From: Talpa occidentalis
Taxonomy: Eukaryota; Chordata; Mammalia; Eulipotyphla; Talpidae
Direction of reading: 5' to 3'
DNA length: 64,000 nucleotides
Assembly: GCF_014898055.3 (NCBI RefSeq)
Contig: NW_023605194.1
Coordinates: 98,897,258 to 98,961,257, forward strand
How positions within the stretch are numbered: the stretch's first letter is position 1; each line of letters opens with the position of its first letter. Below are positions 1 through 9,560 of the stretch, piece by piece. The notes beneath the pieces were generated by a model. That model was not told the DNA's origin. It worked only from the letters and a program-made list of their open reading frames with translations, and did no database searches. Position numbers and translations under genes: made by a program.

Positions 1-1109
1 TTTGCATATGGCTGTCCAGTTTTTTCAACACCATTTATTAAGGAGACTTTCCTTTCTCTATTGCATATGCTTGACTCCTTTGTTGTAGATTAACTTCCTT
101 AAATGTGTAGATTTATTTCCATACTTAGAATTCCATTCCACTGGTCTGTTTTTGTTTCAGTGACATATTGTTTTGAGTATTATAGCTTTGTAGTATAGTT
201 TGAAGTCTGGTAGTGGGATACTGCTGTTCTTCCTCTTTGTTGTCATGATTGCTATGGCTATTTTGGGTCTTCATGTTTCTAAATGAATTCAGTAATGTTT
301 GTTCTGTTTCTTTGAAAAATGTTATAGATAGGTTACATTGATCCATATATTGCTTTGGGAAGGATGACCATTTTAAACAATTTTAGTTCTCCAGTTGATG
401 AGCAGGGAATATCTTTCCATTTATTTGTGTCTCATTTATATCTTTTTAACAGTGTCTTCTGATTTTCATGGTACAGATTCTTCACTTACTTTGTAAAGTT
501 TTCTTCTAGGTATTTAACTCTTTTTGATGCAATTGTAAACAGGATTGTTTTCTTGATTTCTCCCCCTTCTAGCTATTCACAACTGATATTTTGTAATTGA
601 TTCTGTCACCTGCCACTTTATTATACTGATTTGTTGTTATTGTTGTCCATTTGTTTTAGTGGAGCTTGTAGGGTTTTCTATGAATATTATCAAGTTATCT
701 GAAAATAATAATAATTTTACTTCTTCTTTTCCAATTTGGATATCTAATTGCTCTAGCTAAGGCCTCCAGTACTTTATTGAATAGTGGTGAAAGTGACATC
801 CTTTTCTTGTGCCAGATCTTATTACAAACACTTTCATTTTTTCACAATTAAGAATGATGTTTGAGGGCCTCCCCGGTGGCACAGCGGTTGAGCACTGGTT
901 GCGAAGCTGCCCGCAGCCTCTGCAGCGCCAGTTCGATCCCCGGCTGCTTCCCGGCCACTGGAGGAGGGTCCCACATGGCGCGCAGACCTCTCCTGCCACC
1001 CGCTGCTTCCCTCAGCAGTGTGCTTCGATCCTTCTGCCTGCTCTGCTCCCTGCTCAGGCTCTGGTGAATTCTCTCACCCTCCCGCGCTTGTGACTGTATC
1101 CAGTGCTTG

Positions 1110-1111
1110 AA

Positions 1112-1154
<43 letters not shown>

Positions 1155-1156
1155 AT
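1110..1156 (+). repeat. (AAAT)n in a SINE tail
   Basis: About twelve AAAT units form the expanded tail of the SINE at 865. It is likely length-polymorphic. Confidence 0.95.
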
Positions 1157-1167
1157 CTTAAAAAAAA

Positions 1168-1227
1168 TAATAACAGCAACAGACATTTAGCATTTACTCA
1201 CTATGTGCCTCCAAAGTTATATATATT
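1168..1227 (+). repeat. Transduced MIR-like fragment
   Basis: This sequence sits between the two A tails of the SINE insertion. Its CATTTACTCACTATGTGCC stretch resembles the 3' half of the MIR core (ATTTATTGAGC..TACTATGTGCC). It probably derives from the flank of the SINE source locus. Confidence 0.55.
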
Positions 1228-1255
1228 AAAAAAAAAAAAAAAGAATGATGTTTGA

Positions 1256-2384
1256 AATCTGGCAGAAAATTTACCAGCAACAAAAGAGAACTGGATTTCC
1301 AGAATTTAAATGTTATAAATCCAAAAATATATATTATAAAAATTAAGCCTTTATGTTACATAAAATATCAACTGTAAATGCAGTAAACGTGATTAAAAAG
1401 TCAATAAGTTATAAATAATAATGCATATGTGTCTAATCAGGAAAATAAAAAATGATATGAGTATTTAAATACAGGCAGCATAATTCCAGGAACTCTTTCC
1501 ATGGGTAATGGAATTGCTCATAAACTAAACAGAAAACAGTGAGACAAATCAGAGATGAAGAAGATGAAGTACCATGATCAACTATCAGCTGAAGGGCCAG
1601 GGATTGAGTCATCTGATAGATTCTAGAAACATGATAAGCAAGTCTGGCAGGAGCTACAGTCACAGAAGAGATGTTACTGGTTGCCAGGGACTTTGTTCAA
1701 GGCAGGGGCAGAATGCAGAGAGGGAAAGTGGGAAAGAAATCTGAGGAGAAACATTCAGGTCTAGAACATATTTAAAAGGAATATATAGTACACAGTCATT
1801 TAAAGAATGTTCACATTTTTCTTCCATTGAAAATATCTTTATTAACAAAATTTCTACATTCTCAAACTTCCCTTAAAATGTTGTCTTTTTGCTCTAACAG
1901 TACTGTGAAATTCAACGGAAACTTTGCTTCCTCTTAATTTTTTCAACCACATTTGTTTTTTCTCCCACAAAACTATAACTACTTAGCCTGAAGGTAGATA
2001 GTCAGATTCTTAATTCCTCATGGTTGATTTCAGGTCACTAAAAAAATGGCATTGAAAGCTCATTATATTAAACTGTGCTACCTGATACATGTCTTGGTTA
2101 CCCATCTATTAATCTGAGCCCACTTGGTGCATCCCTTCTTTTGTTGAGGATTAAATGTCTATGATCTTAGCTAGGGCAATGCCTTAACTTATATATTAGA
2201 TATAATTCTCTTTATTGTATTCAAAAATCACTGCAGAAATTCCATCAAAAATGGTTTTCTCTTGAACTCCATTATTCTCATAATGGAGAAGTAGGTTGCA
2301 TGTAAAAGTAGGTTGCATTGCTTCTTAGTATAATACTGTCATAACCCATATCCTCTTGAAGATATACCCCTGGTTCCCTTAATT
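1256..2384. other. Intronic/unique DNA, no gene recognised
   Basis: AT-rich, with only short chance open frames (for example 62-76 codons on the minus strand between 1433 and 1848) that show no family features. No confident repeat was assigned. Confidence 0.5.
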
Positions 2385-2675
2385 CCTTCAGATATCTACT
2401 TCCTGTCCCATATGAAATAACACCCCCATTTCCTGACTTGCCTCCCTGCTTTTTAGACACCGATTTCTGTATACAGCACTTATTACCATCTGAAATAGTC
2501 ATTAATATATCAACTTGTTCATTTGTTTAATTTCTAGACCTCCCCAATAGAATGTAGATCTCTCAGATCAGGGATTCTTTCTTTATCATTCATTGCTACA
2601 TTTTCATTGTCTGAAACATGTCCAGCATGTAACATGTCCAAACATAGTACATGTTTATTGAATGAAGGAATAAAT
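2385..2675 (+). repeat. L2 LINE 3' end
   Basis: The order of motifs fits the L2 3' terminus in sense orientation: CACTTATTACCATCTGAAAT, AGAATGTAGATCTC, then the ending TTTATTGAATGAAGGAATAAA. It is heavily diverged, as expected for this ancient family. Confidence 0.7.
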
Positions 2676-2699
2676 CTTGTTATACTTTAAAATGAACTT

Positions 2700-2905
2700 A
2701 ATACTAACTTTTGAATAGTGTTGTGTTTGCCAGTCACAATTGTAAAAGTTTTACATATGATACTACATTTAATCCATTAGCAACACAATGAAGTAGGTAT
2801 CATTATCACTCCATTTTACTGGTGAGGGAATGGACCAGTAGATAAAGTAATTTGCTCAACATCACAAAGTCAGTGCAGGGGAAGAGTTAGTTTATCATTG
2901 CACTC
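2700..2905 (+). repeat. MIR SINE
   Basis: CATTTAATCC, ATGAAGTAGGTATCATTATC and CCATTTTACTGGTGAGG follow the MIR core order, then AATTTGCTCAACATCACAAAG, which corresponds to the MIR segment CTTGCCCAAGGTCACACAG. Confidence 0.8.
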
Positions 2906-3499
2906 AATATAGGACTGAAGTCTGGAATCTTATTTTCAACATTTTATTGCTTCTCAAAGCAAAACAAAAACAAAGAACAGAAATGGAGAAAAACTCATTT
3001 CAAAATTTCAAAACACCCAAAATATTTTGTGATGTAAGCACAAAAAGTCCTATTTACATATTAATTCTAGTGCAAAACCTCAGAAATTGCAGCATAAACT
3101 CCTATATTTAAAATATAAAAGTATATGGTATATATTATTAAGAATTTTTTTGATCTATACTTAACAGTTTGGCAATGATCACAAGGAAGATTTGTTATTA
3201 AGAGCACATGCAGAAGTGGAATAAGCAGTTGATTCAGTGGACAGAGTTATCAGTAGGATGAACTCAAGCATTTCTGGAACTGAAGTCTGCTAAGATTAAT
3301 CAGTATCTTTCTGCATCTTTTATCTATTATCTTCTTTTCTCCCACTGTGTTAACATATTTATTAAATATATTTGACTGTACTTCATGGTGATAGGACTAG
3401 ATCAAAGAATACAACATATTCCCTGCTCTAATTACATATATATTTTAGTAAGAATTCTTAAAAATTATTATATTTTATAACCTCTGTGTCAAAAATGAA

Positions 3500-3705
3500 G
3501 CCTCTGGATTCCCATTGGTTCCAGGACTATTACTGTGTGATCATGAACAAGATATTTAATCTTTCTCTACCTCGGTTTTCTGATCCCTAATGTGGCGATG
3601 AAAAACCTCATAGGACTGTTAAAGGAATAAATTGTTTGTTATTTATAAAGCACTTAGAATAATGCTGAACATATGGCAAGGAGTCTGTAAATGTTACTTG
3701 CTCTT
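3500..3705 (-). repeat. MIR SINE, reverse orientation
   Basis: On the plus strand the antisense MIR motifs appear in order: CTGTGTGATCATGAACAAG, CTCGGTTTTCTGATCCCTAA, CCTCATAGGACTGTTAAAGG and AAAGCACTTAGAATAATGCT. Confidence 0.8.
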
Positions 3706-3716
3706 TTCTCTCTTTC

Positions 3717-3726
3717 TCTATATATA

Positions 3727-3762
<36 letters not shown>
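3717..3762. repeat. (TA)n microsatellite
   Basis: A nearly pure TA dinucleotide run of about 17 units, with an imperfect start at TATATATAAAC. It can form a cruciform and is likely polymorphic. Confidence 0.95.
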
Positions 3763-3765
<3 letters not shown>

Positions 3766-3849
3766 TGATAAACTGCTTACGTCTCTACAACATGGCATTT
3801 CATTCCAGATCTCTGTTTTATTCAGTATTTTCCTCCTCCCTAATATGTC

Positions 3850-4075
3850 ATCCCCTGATTCCTCATTTAACTCTTGTTATCGAAACTCAGCTCCAGCACC
3901 AACCCAGAGCTCAAATAGCATTTACTACACCATACTAAGATAATTGATATAATTACTGTGCACATTGATTTACTCCAACAACCTGCTTCCAGCTCACAGG
4001 GACCATATTGAATGATTTTGCATTTTCAGTACCTAGTACAGTGTCTGTCATGTAGCACAAAGGACTAAACAACAG
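3850..4075 (+). repeat. L2 LINE 3' end
   Basis: AACTCAGCTC, AGCTCACAGGGACC and AGTACCTAGTACAGTGTCTG follow L2 3'-end order, but the copy is very diverged. Confidence 0.55.
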
Positions 4076-4231
4076 CAGTAAGACAGTGCTTGTTTTACAC
4101 AAAACCATGAGGGAATAGGAGGAATAATATGCTCTCTAAGAAGAGGGTCTCTCATGACTTCTAAGAAACCTTCAGAAGGCTGTGTTTTGATGAATTCCCA
4201 GCTCTCCATTTGATCTTCAGCCTTAAGAGCT

Positions 4232-4276
4232 AAAAAATGATTTGGCTTAATTAAAAAAAAAAAAGTGATTTGGCTT
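4232..4276 (+). mobile_element. Poly(A)-only insertion with target duplication
   Basis: A 17-bp repeat (AAAAAATGATTTGGCTT at 4232-4248 and AAAAAGTGATTTGGCTT at 4260-4276, one mismatch) flanks only AATT plus an A run. This looks like an extremely 5'-truncated retrotransposition event. A simple duplication with A expansion is the alternative. Confidence 0.55.
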
Positions 4277-4370
4277 TTACACCAATACCTGGTTCATTTC
4301 TCAGGAGTGGACTCTGAGCTAATTAAATGGACACATGAAGCCAGACTGCATTTTAAAAATTAATAGTGAA

Positions 4371-4650
4371 GGCCTCCCCAGTGGCGCAGCGGGTTGAGCG
4401 CCATGCTGTGAGGCTATCTGCACCCTTGGCAGTGCAGGTTCGATCCTGACCAGACAATGAGAATCCCACATGGTGCAGCAGACCTCTCCTGTCATGCCCG
4501 CTGCTCCCCTCAGCAGTGTATTTCGTCAGTCTGCCTGTTCTGCTCCCTGCTCTGTCTCTGGTGAATCCTCTCACCCTCCTGTGCCTCTGGCCTGTACCCC
4601 AGCTCTTGTATAAAAATAAATAAATCTTAAAAATAAATAAATAAATAAAT
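4371..4650 (+). mobile_element. T+ tRNA-derived SINE (type B)
   Basis: Complete copy, with the GGCCTCCCCAGTGGCGCAG head, box B GGTTCGATCC, the TGGCCTGTACCCCAG 3' body, then ATAAATAAATCTTA and an (AAAT)n tail. The 16-bp target duplication is at 4355-4370 and 4651-4666, with one mismatch. Confidence 0.95.
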
Positions 4651-4680
4651 AAAAATTAACAGTGAAAAGTGACTCTCCTG

Positions 4681-4948
4681 GGCCTCCCCTGGTTGCGCAG
4701 GCAGTTGAGCGCTGCACTGTGTAGCTTTCCGCAACCTCTGCAGCGTGGGTTCGATCCTGGTCTGCTGGCGAGGGTCCCACATGGCGCGGCAGACCTCTCC
4801 TGTCTCGCCCGCTACTCCCCTCAGCACTGTATTTCACTCAGTCTGCCTGTTCTGTTCCCTACTCTGTCTCTGGTGAATCCTCTCACCCTCTTGCGCATCT
4901 GGCCTGTACCCCGGTTCTTGTATAAAATAAATAAATCTTTAAAAAAAA
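4681..4948 (+). mobile_element. T+ tRNA-derived SINE (type B), back to back with the previous copy
   Basis: Complete copy ending in AATAAATAAATCTTT plus A tail, with the full TCTTT pol III terminator. Target duplication AAAAGTGACTCTCCTG at 4665-4680 and 4949-4964 is perfect and overlaps the right duplication of the upstream SINE by two bases. Confidence 0.95.
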
Positions 4949-4964
4949 AAAAGTGACTCTCCTG

Positions 4965-5912
4965 CAGACAAATGTACTGTAAGTGCAAATGCTTTAAAGA
5001 TAGACCTATGAAAGGATCTTCAGTAAATATTAATATATGTTGAATAAATAACAAATCAAGTTAGATAACTGGGGGCAGCTCGAAAGGAGGGCCCTAAACT
5101 CAAGAGAGAATTCTGGTTTGTAAAGTGTGGTTGGTATTTGAAGAGGTATTTGGAATGGAAAAAACTTTAGGCATGGAAATTTGAGGCAGAGGGAGAAGAG
5201 GATTTCAGGACAAGAGTTTAGATAATGCTTGATTATTTTATTCTATCTTTCAAAATTGCCTCTCACAGGAGAAGGGTTCCTTGTGCCTGAAGCCTGAACT
5301 TGTTAATATCAAGAATCTTTCTTTTTTTTTTCCCTGCCTAATGCCCCTTCTTTTCCAATCCCTCTCCAAGGAATATGCAATATGCCTTTCACTTTGGAAG
5401 TGAAAACTACTGTTAATACATAGGTTCCTGTCAATCAAAAAATCTTCATCTTTAAATTAATTTTAAATTTTATGCATTTTTCCCTAAATGATCAGAACCC
5501 TGTCCTCTTCAGTGTTTACTGCATGGAACTTAACTAATCACAATTTGGGGAGATTTTTGGTAATGCTTCCCCAGCATCTATTTTCCTTACAAACAATCTG
5601 CTTTATATGTTTAAACCAGCAGCCTCTAGAATGTCTGATGGAGATGCTTTATTATTTCAAAATGTTATTCTACATTCACAATATATTATTTTGCTGTATT
5701 TATTAGTAGTCTATATGCAATAAACTATACGCTGTATTACAATATTTTGTAGACTAAAAAGCAAATAGAAATGGAAATTTAGAAAGTGAGATAAAACTGA
5801 GAAGTATGATAATATATTATTAAATGTCTGTTGTAATGAATTCATGTAATCCTTAGGTAATTTACAAAGCACAAAGATAGTAGAACCTACTGCTTGGGAG
5901 ATAAAGCATCTT
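4965..5912. other. Intronic DNA, no gene recognised
   Basis: AT-rich sequence with no recognisable exon or confident repeat. It includes a 72-codon open frame at 5488-5706 without family features. Confidence 0.5.
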
Positions 5913-5923
5913 CCAAATAGTAA

Positions 5924-6174
5924 TTTTTTTATATATATATATATTTGCTTAGAAGCACTGGATTGTAGGCCAGAGGTATGGGGGTGAGAGTATTCACCAG
6001 AGACATAGTGGGGAGCAGAACAGGCAGAGCTACTGAAATACACTGCTTAGGGGAGCAGCAGGTGAGTCGGGAGAGGTCTGCTGGGCCATGTGGGTTGCTC
6101 TCTGGCCTGGGATCGAACTCAGGCCATACCAGTGATAGCACTAAGACTTAACCCGTAAGCCACCAGGGAAGCCC
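5924..6174 (-). mobile_element. T+ SINE (type B), old copy
   Basis: Reverse orientation: T-rich start with an AT run (5928-5944) replacing the usual tail, box B region GGATCGAACTC, and end CCACCAGGGAAGCCC. Target duplication CCAAATAGTAA at 5913-5923 and 6175-6185. More substitutions than most copies. Confidence 0.9.
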
Positions 6175-6204
6175 CCAAATAGTAAGCTCAACGTATTTTC
6201 CTTT

Positions 6205-6360
6205 CTCTTTTAATGAGGTAATATTGGTTTACAACACTTCATATGTTTTAGGGGAATAATTTCACACCCGCTCAGATGTGTGCTACCACCCCACTTCCAC
6301 CATTCAAAAACCCATAGTCCTTTACCTTAGGCCACTAGGCCCCTCTGCCTTTGTTCCTAC
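6205..6360 (-). mobile_element. L1 3' end, reverse orientation
   Basis: The complement ends ..GTTGTAAACCAATATTACCTCATTAAAA, the same terminal sequence as the fragments at 8.2 kb and 12.96 kb. The body resembles the 8.2-kb copy (GAGGGGCCTAGTGGCCTAAG). It is cut at 6360 by a probable LTR. Confidence 0.7.
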
Positions 6361-6799
6361 TGTTGTAGAAATAAATTCTAGCCTTTTATCCAGGCAGAGG
6401 AAGGACAAGAGGTACTTCAGGAATGGTGAGGTCAGGAGAAGCTTTATTACTCATGCATGAGGTCCCAGACCTGGGTAACCCCGCAAGGTCTGAGCACTCA
6501 TTTAAAGATCAAGGGTTCCTTTATACACAACTGTGTCCATATCTGTTACATTGATAACATCGTTTTTCAGCAGGCACAACCATTTGTGGCAAAGTCCCCA
6601 GACAAAGCGGGCAAGGCAAGGGGGGAAAGATGCAGGCATTTGGGGTTGGGGTTGGCCTTGGAGAGAGAGACCAGCTTGGCCGCCTGCCCAACAATGTAGA
6701 TAAGAGTGCTGAGGGCCTGGCCATGAATCTTGAAAGGGAAGGAGCTGTAAGTAAGGAAACTTGTTGATTATGCCTGCTTTGGAGTGTTCACTGCACCTG
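6361..6799 (-). mobile_element. Probable solo LTR of an endogenous retrovirus-like element
   Basis: The segment is bounded by TG..CA on both strands. On the minus strand a TATAAA motif near 6517-6524 is followed about 75 bases later by AATAAAGC (6441-6448), then about 80 bases to a CAACA end. This is the promoter, poly(A) signal and U5 order expected of an LTR. No coding sequence accompanies it. A target duplication (CCTAC versus CCTGA) is not convincing, so the right boundary is tentative. Confidence 0.5.
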
Positions 6800-7636
6800 A
6801 GCTAGAAGTTCTACTGGGATCTTTATTATATTCGTTTGCTTAATAATATATTTTATCATCACTACCCTTACTCTTCCTCTCTAGAAGCCTCAGTTCTGCA
6901 GTTCTATTTCTAAGGTTTGTTTTGGCTTAGTTTAGTCAGTTTGTTATTTGTGACTCCCTATAAGACCAGATTAATCATCACTGTTTTGTAATATGCCTGG
7001 TGGAGAGCTTGCTCTTCCTTTTTAGAATTATTTTTGGCTTGTGTTACTTTATTTTTTATCCTCAGATAGTGCTTTTTTTCATGCAGCTATAAGCCACCTG
7101 TTCATGAATGAGGGTTAATTTATTAAACTACTTAATCTTAAAATCCATTTACCAAGACATGTCTGCACTAACAGGCTGAAGTATCCTGAATGGTAGTGAT
7201 TGAGTGAGTGAGGCACTGTCTGGTCCTCCTCACCCAGGAGGTGTGGTCTCCTTCCATGAAGCCCTACAGAGCACAGCAGACTGACTGACCCTTCCCAATG
7301 AGTTCAGCTGAGGCTGCCCGTGCCAGTTATTCCATAGGAAAGTTGAGTGAAACTTCGGTTTCTTTAGATTTACATGCAGACAGACATACACTTTCCTCCT
7401 AAGCCCTACAGTTTGCCTCTTTTGCATATTGTACTGTGGATCCCCACTGATTTAAATGGAATACTTTCCCAAATTTATCCTCAAATGTTCACCAACTGTA
7501 AAGGAAAGTATTTCACAGTCCTGGAGGTGGGCATTAGCTTTAAAGTGACAGTCATTTTTTTGAAGTTTTCTTGTCATATCTTTAGAACAATTTTAGCATT
7601 AATTTAGTCATATTGGCTTTAAAATAAGGTACTTTT
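6800..7636. other. Intronic DNA, no gene recognised
   Basis: Mixed-composition sequence with a moderately GC-richer patch at 7200-7330. No exon with plausible splice sites and no assigned repeat. Confidence 0.45.
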
Positions 7637-7653
7637 TCCAGTTACTGTTTTCT

Positions 7654-7844
7654 TTTTTTTTTTTTAAGATTTGTTTATGCATACAAGAACTGGGGTATAG
7701 GCCAGAGATGCGGGGGGTGAGAGGATTCACCAGAGACCGAGTGGGGAACAGAACAGGCAAACTGACGAAATGCATTGCTGAGGGGAGCAGTGGGCCATTC
7801 AGGAGAGGTCTGCTGCACCATGTTGCGCCACCAGGGAGGCCCCT
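7654..7844 (-). mobile_element. T+ SINE (type B) with internal deletion
   Basis: Reverse-orientation copy whose tail, 3' body and extreme head (TGCGCCACCAGGGAGGCCCC) are present, but roughly 80 bases around box B are missing after CACCATG. Target duplication of 16 bases at 7638-7653 and 7845-7860, with one mismatch. Confidence 0.9.
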
Positions 7845-7860
7845 CCAGTTACTGGTTTCT

Positions 7861-8186
7861 AAAATGTATGCCATGCTGATCTGGCTTTGGCAGCCTCCTC
7901 ATATATAAGTGCTTACATAAGTTTAAGAAGCAAATTTAAGAAGTATAAGTTTGGGTCAAAGATAAAAGCTCTGTGGTGATTATGTTTTTAAGATCTGGTA
8001 ACACCAGCTACACCTGCAATTTTCTGTTGTGCCAAGATTTATTAGATCTGGGGGTGCTTACTAAATAAGAGAAAAGGGGAATGAGGTTTCCAGTAATAGT
8101 GCTGTTTCATTACCTTCTTCATAGGACCTCTCAAGAGGAGAAGCCAGGGACACTCATTAAGAAACAAAACAAAGGGATAGATAACA
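7861..8186. other. Intronic DNA, no gene recognised
   Basis: AT-rich sequence between a SINE and an L1 3' end. Nothing recognisable. Confidence 0.45.
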
Positions 8187-8437
8187 CTAAAACAAAACAA
8201 ACCCTAGAAATCTGACTGTAGAATTGAGACTACCAGATGAAGAGGGTGGGGGAGGAAGGGTGGGGTGTAGAAAGAAAAGTTGAGAGGGGCCCAGTGGACT
8301 ATGGTGGAGGATTATGGGTACTTTGGTGGTGGCTGTGACTGGTGACATACGTCTGAAGAGGTGTGAACCTGTACCTTGAACCATATACAGTGTTGTAAAC
8401 CAATGTTACCTCAATAAAAAAAAATGCAATTTAAAAA
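8187..8437 (+). mobile_element. L1 3' UTR/3' end, strongly 5'-truncated
   Basis: Contains a purine-rich GGGTGGGGGAGGAAGGGTGG tract, then ends GTTGTAAACCAATGTTACC TCAATAAA plus A tail. This is the 3' terminus typical of Laurasiatherian L1. Its start (AATCTGACTGTAGAATTGAG) is shared with the fragment at 24.96 kb. Confidence 0.75.
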
Positions 8438-9276
8438 AACACTGAGTAAACACTTTTATTTAGAATATTAAGGAAAAGGAAGCAGTGTCCAAATATAGCT
8501 ATAAAATGTAGTACGATTTAATACAGGAAAGGAGTATATATTTAGATGTGTTTGTTTTACAATTATTAATTTTACTTAATAAAAAACTGCTTTACTCCTT
8601 TACCGCTTTTTTCCTTGAAATACTTAAAGTATAGATTTGGTTCCCAGGTTGCAGTGCATGAGTTAACTGAATATTTCTCAGGGCCCAATTAAGCTGGACC
8701 ATTCAACAAAGTTACAGTCCCTTGGCCTATTCCACTAAGTGATTCAGGATATCTGCCAGTCAATAATTATCCCTTTATTCAGAAATCATTTTTAAGACAC
8801 CCTTTATAAAACTTCTGTATCTCAGAATAAACAAGGAACTATTTTTTTCTCTACTATTGTAACTGGCAGAGGAGATGATTTAATAATTACTGTATTGTGA
8901 ACATTTGAAAACATGTTTATACTTTCATCCACCAAAGACCTGTGAACACAGCCACAATTTGCTATTTTGTCATAGGTTTCTTGAATGTCCCTAGATTTAA
9001 TGCATACTGGCAGGGAGGTGAGTTCAATATGATGGTATATAGGCTGAATATTTACCAGCAATGCTCTGCCAATAGGATTACTGGATTTAACAAATGAAAA
9101 GATAGGATCAGTTGGGTAAAAGGGATCACTTGTATGGTGAAGAATAGGATTGGACTTTTAAAACTTAATGTATATATAGACATTGATTTATAATGATGCT
9201 CACTTCAATTTACATAATGTAATGCAGTGTTAATTCAGTAAAATAAAGGATGTGATTAATATGCATGTCAGCTGAA
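8438..9276. other. Intronic DNA, no gene recognised
   Basis: AT-rich unique-looking sequence. A 79-codon minus-strand frame at 8822-9061 has no recognisable domain. Confidence 0.45.
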
Positions 9277-9285
9277 AATACATGA

Positions 9286-9546
9286 ATTTTTTTTGAAAGA
9301 TTTATTTATCTATTTATACAAGCACTGGGTACAGTCAGAAGCGCGGGTTGGGAGGGTGAGAGAATTCACCAGAGCCAGAGGGGAGAGCAGACCAGGCAGA
9401 GTAACGAAGTACACTGCTGAGGGGAGCAGCGGGGGGCAGGAGAGGTCTGCATGCCATGTGAGACCCTCACCCGGAAGCCGGGGATCGAACCAGCGCTGCA
9501 GAGCTTCGCAGCCCAGCACTCAACCGCTACACCACCAGGGAGGCCC
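9286..9546 (-). mobile_element. T+ SINE (type A)
   Basis: Reverse orientation with the type-A signature ACTGGGTACAGTCAGAAGCG and CTCAACCGC before the head. Box B complement GGGATCGAACC. Target duplication AATACATGA plus T run at 9277-9290 and 9547-9560. Confidence 0.93.
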
Positions 9547-9560
9547 AATACATGATTTTT

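Larger units (their letters stand above)
865..1240 (+). mobile_element. T+ tRNA-derived SINE (type A) with 3' transduction
   Basis: The tRNA-like head carries box A (TGGCACAGCGG) and box B (GTTCGATCC). The body is of the 'GACTGTATCCAGTGCTTG' type, followed by an (AAAT)n tail at 1110-1156 and TCTTA. About 60 bp of non-SINE sequence (1168-1227) and a second A tail follow. The 15-bp target duplication AAGAATGATGTTTGA at 850-864 and 1241-1255 encloses everything. Confidence 0.93.
1..1255 (-). mobile_element. Old L1 fragment (ORF2 region), interrupted by a SINE
   Basis: Read on the minus strand this is decayed L1 ORF2 reverse-transcriptase sequence. The segment around 125-346 contains LQTILQSYN, matching the younger L1 at 16.2 kb, where the same stretch reads LQTILQSHN. 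The element runs off the left edge of the window. The SINE at 865 is inserted in it. Recognisable L1 ends near 1255. Stops and frameshifts show it is not functional. Confidence 0.8.

Noticed and set aside
809..1186. Several open frames of 68-112 codons across a GC-rich block
   Set aside because: They lie inside the SINE at 865 on both strands. The same translations recur in other SINE copies (4353, 9293, 59793, 63695), so they are shadows of a non-coding repeat.
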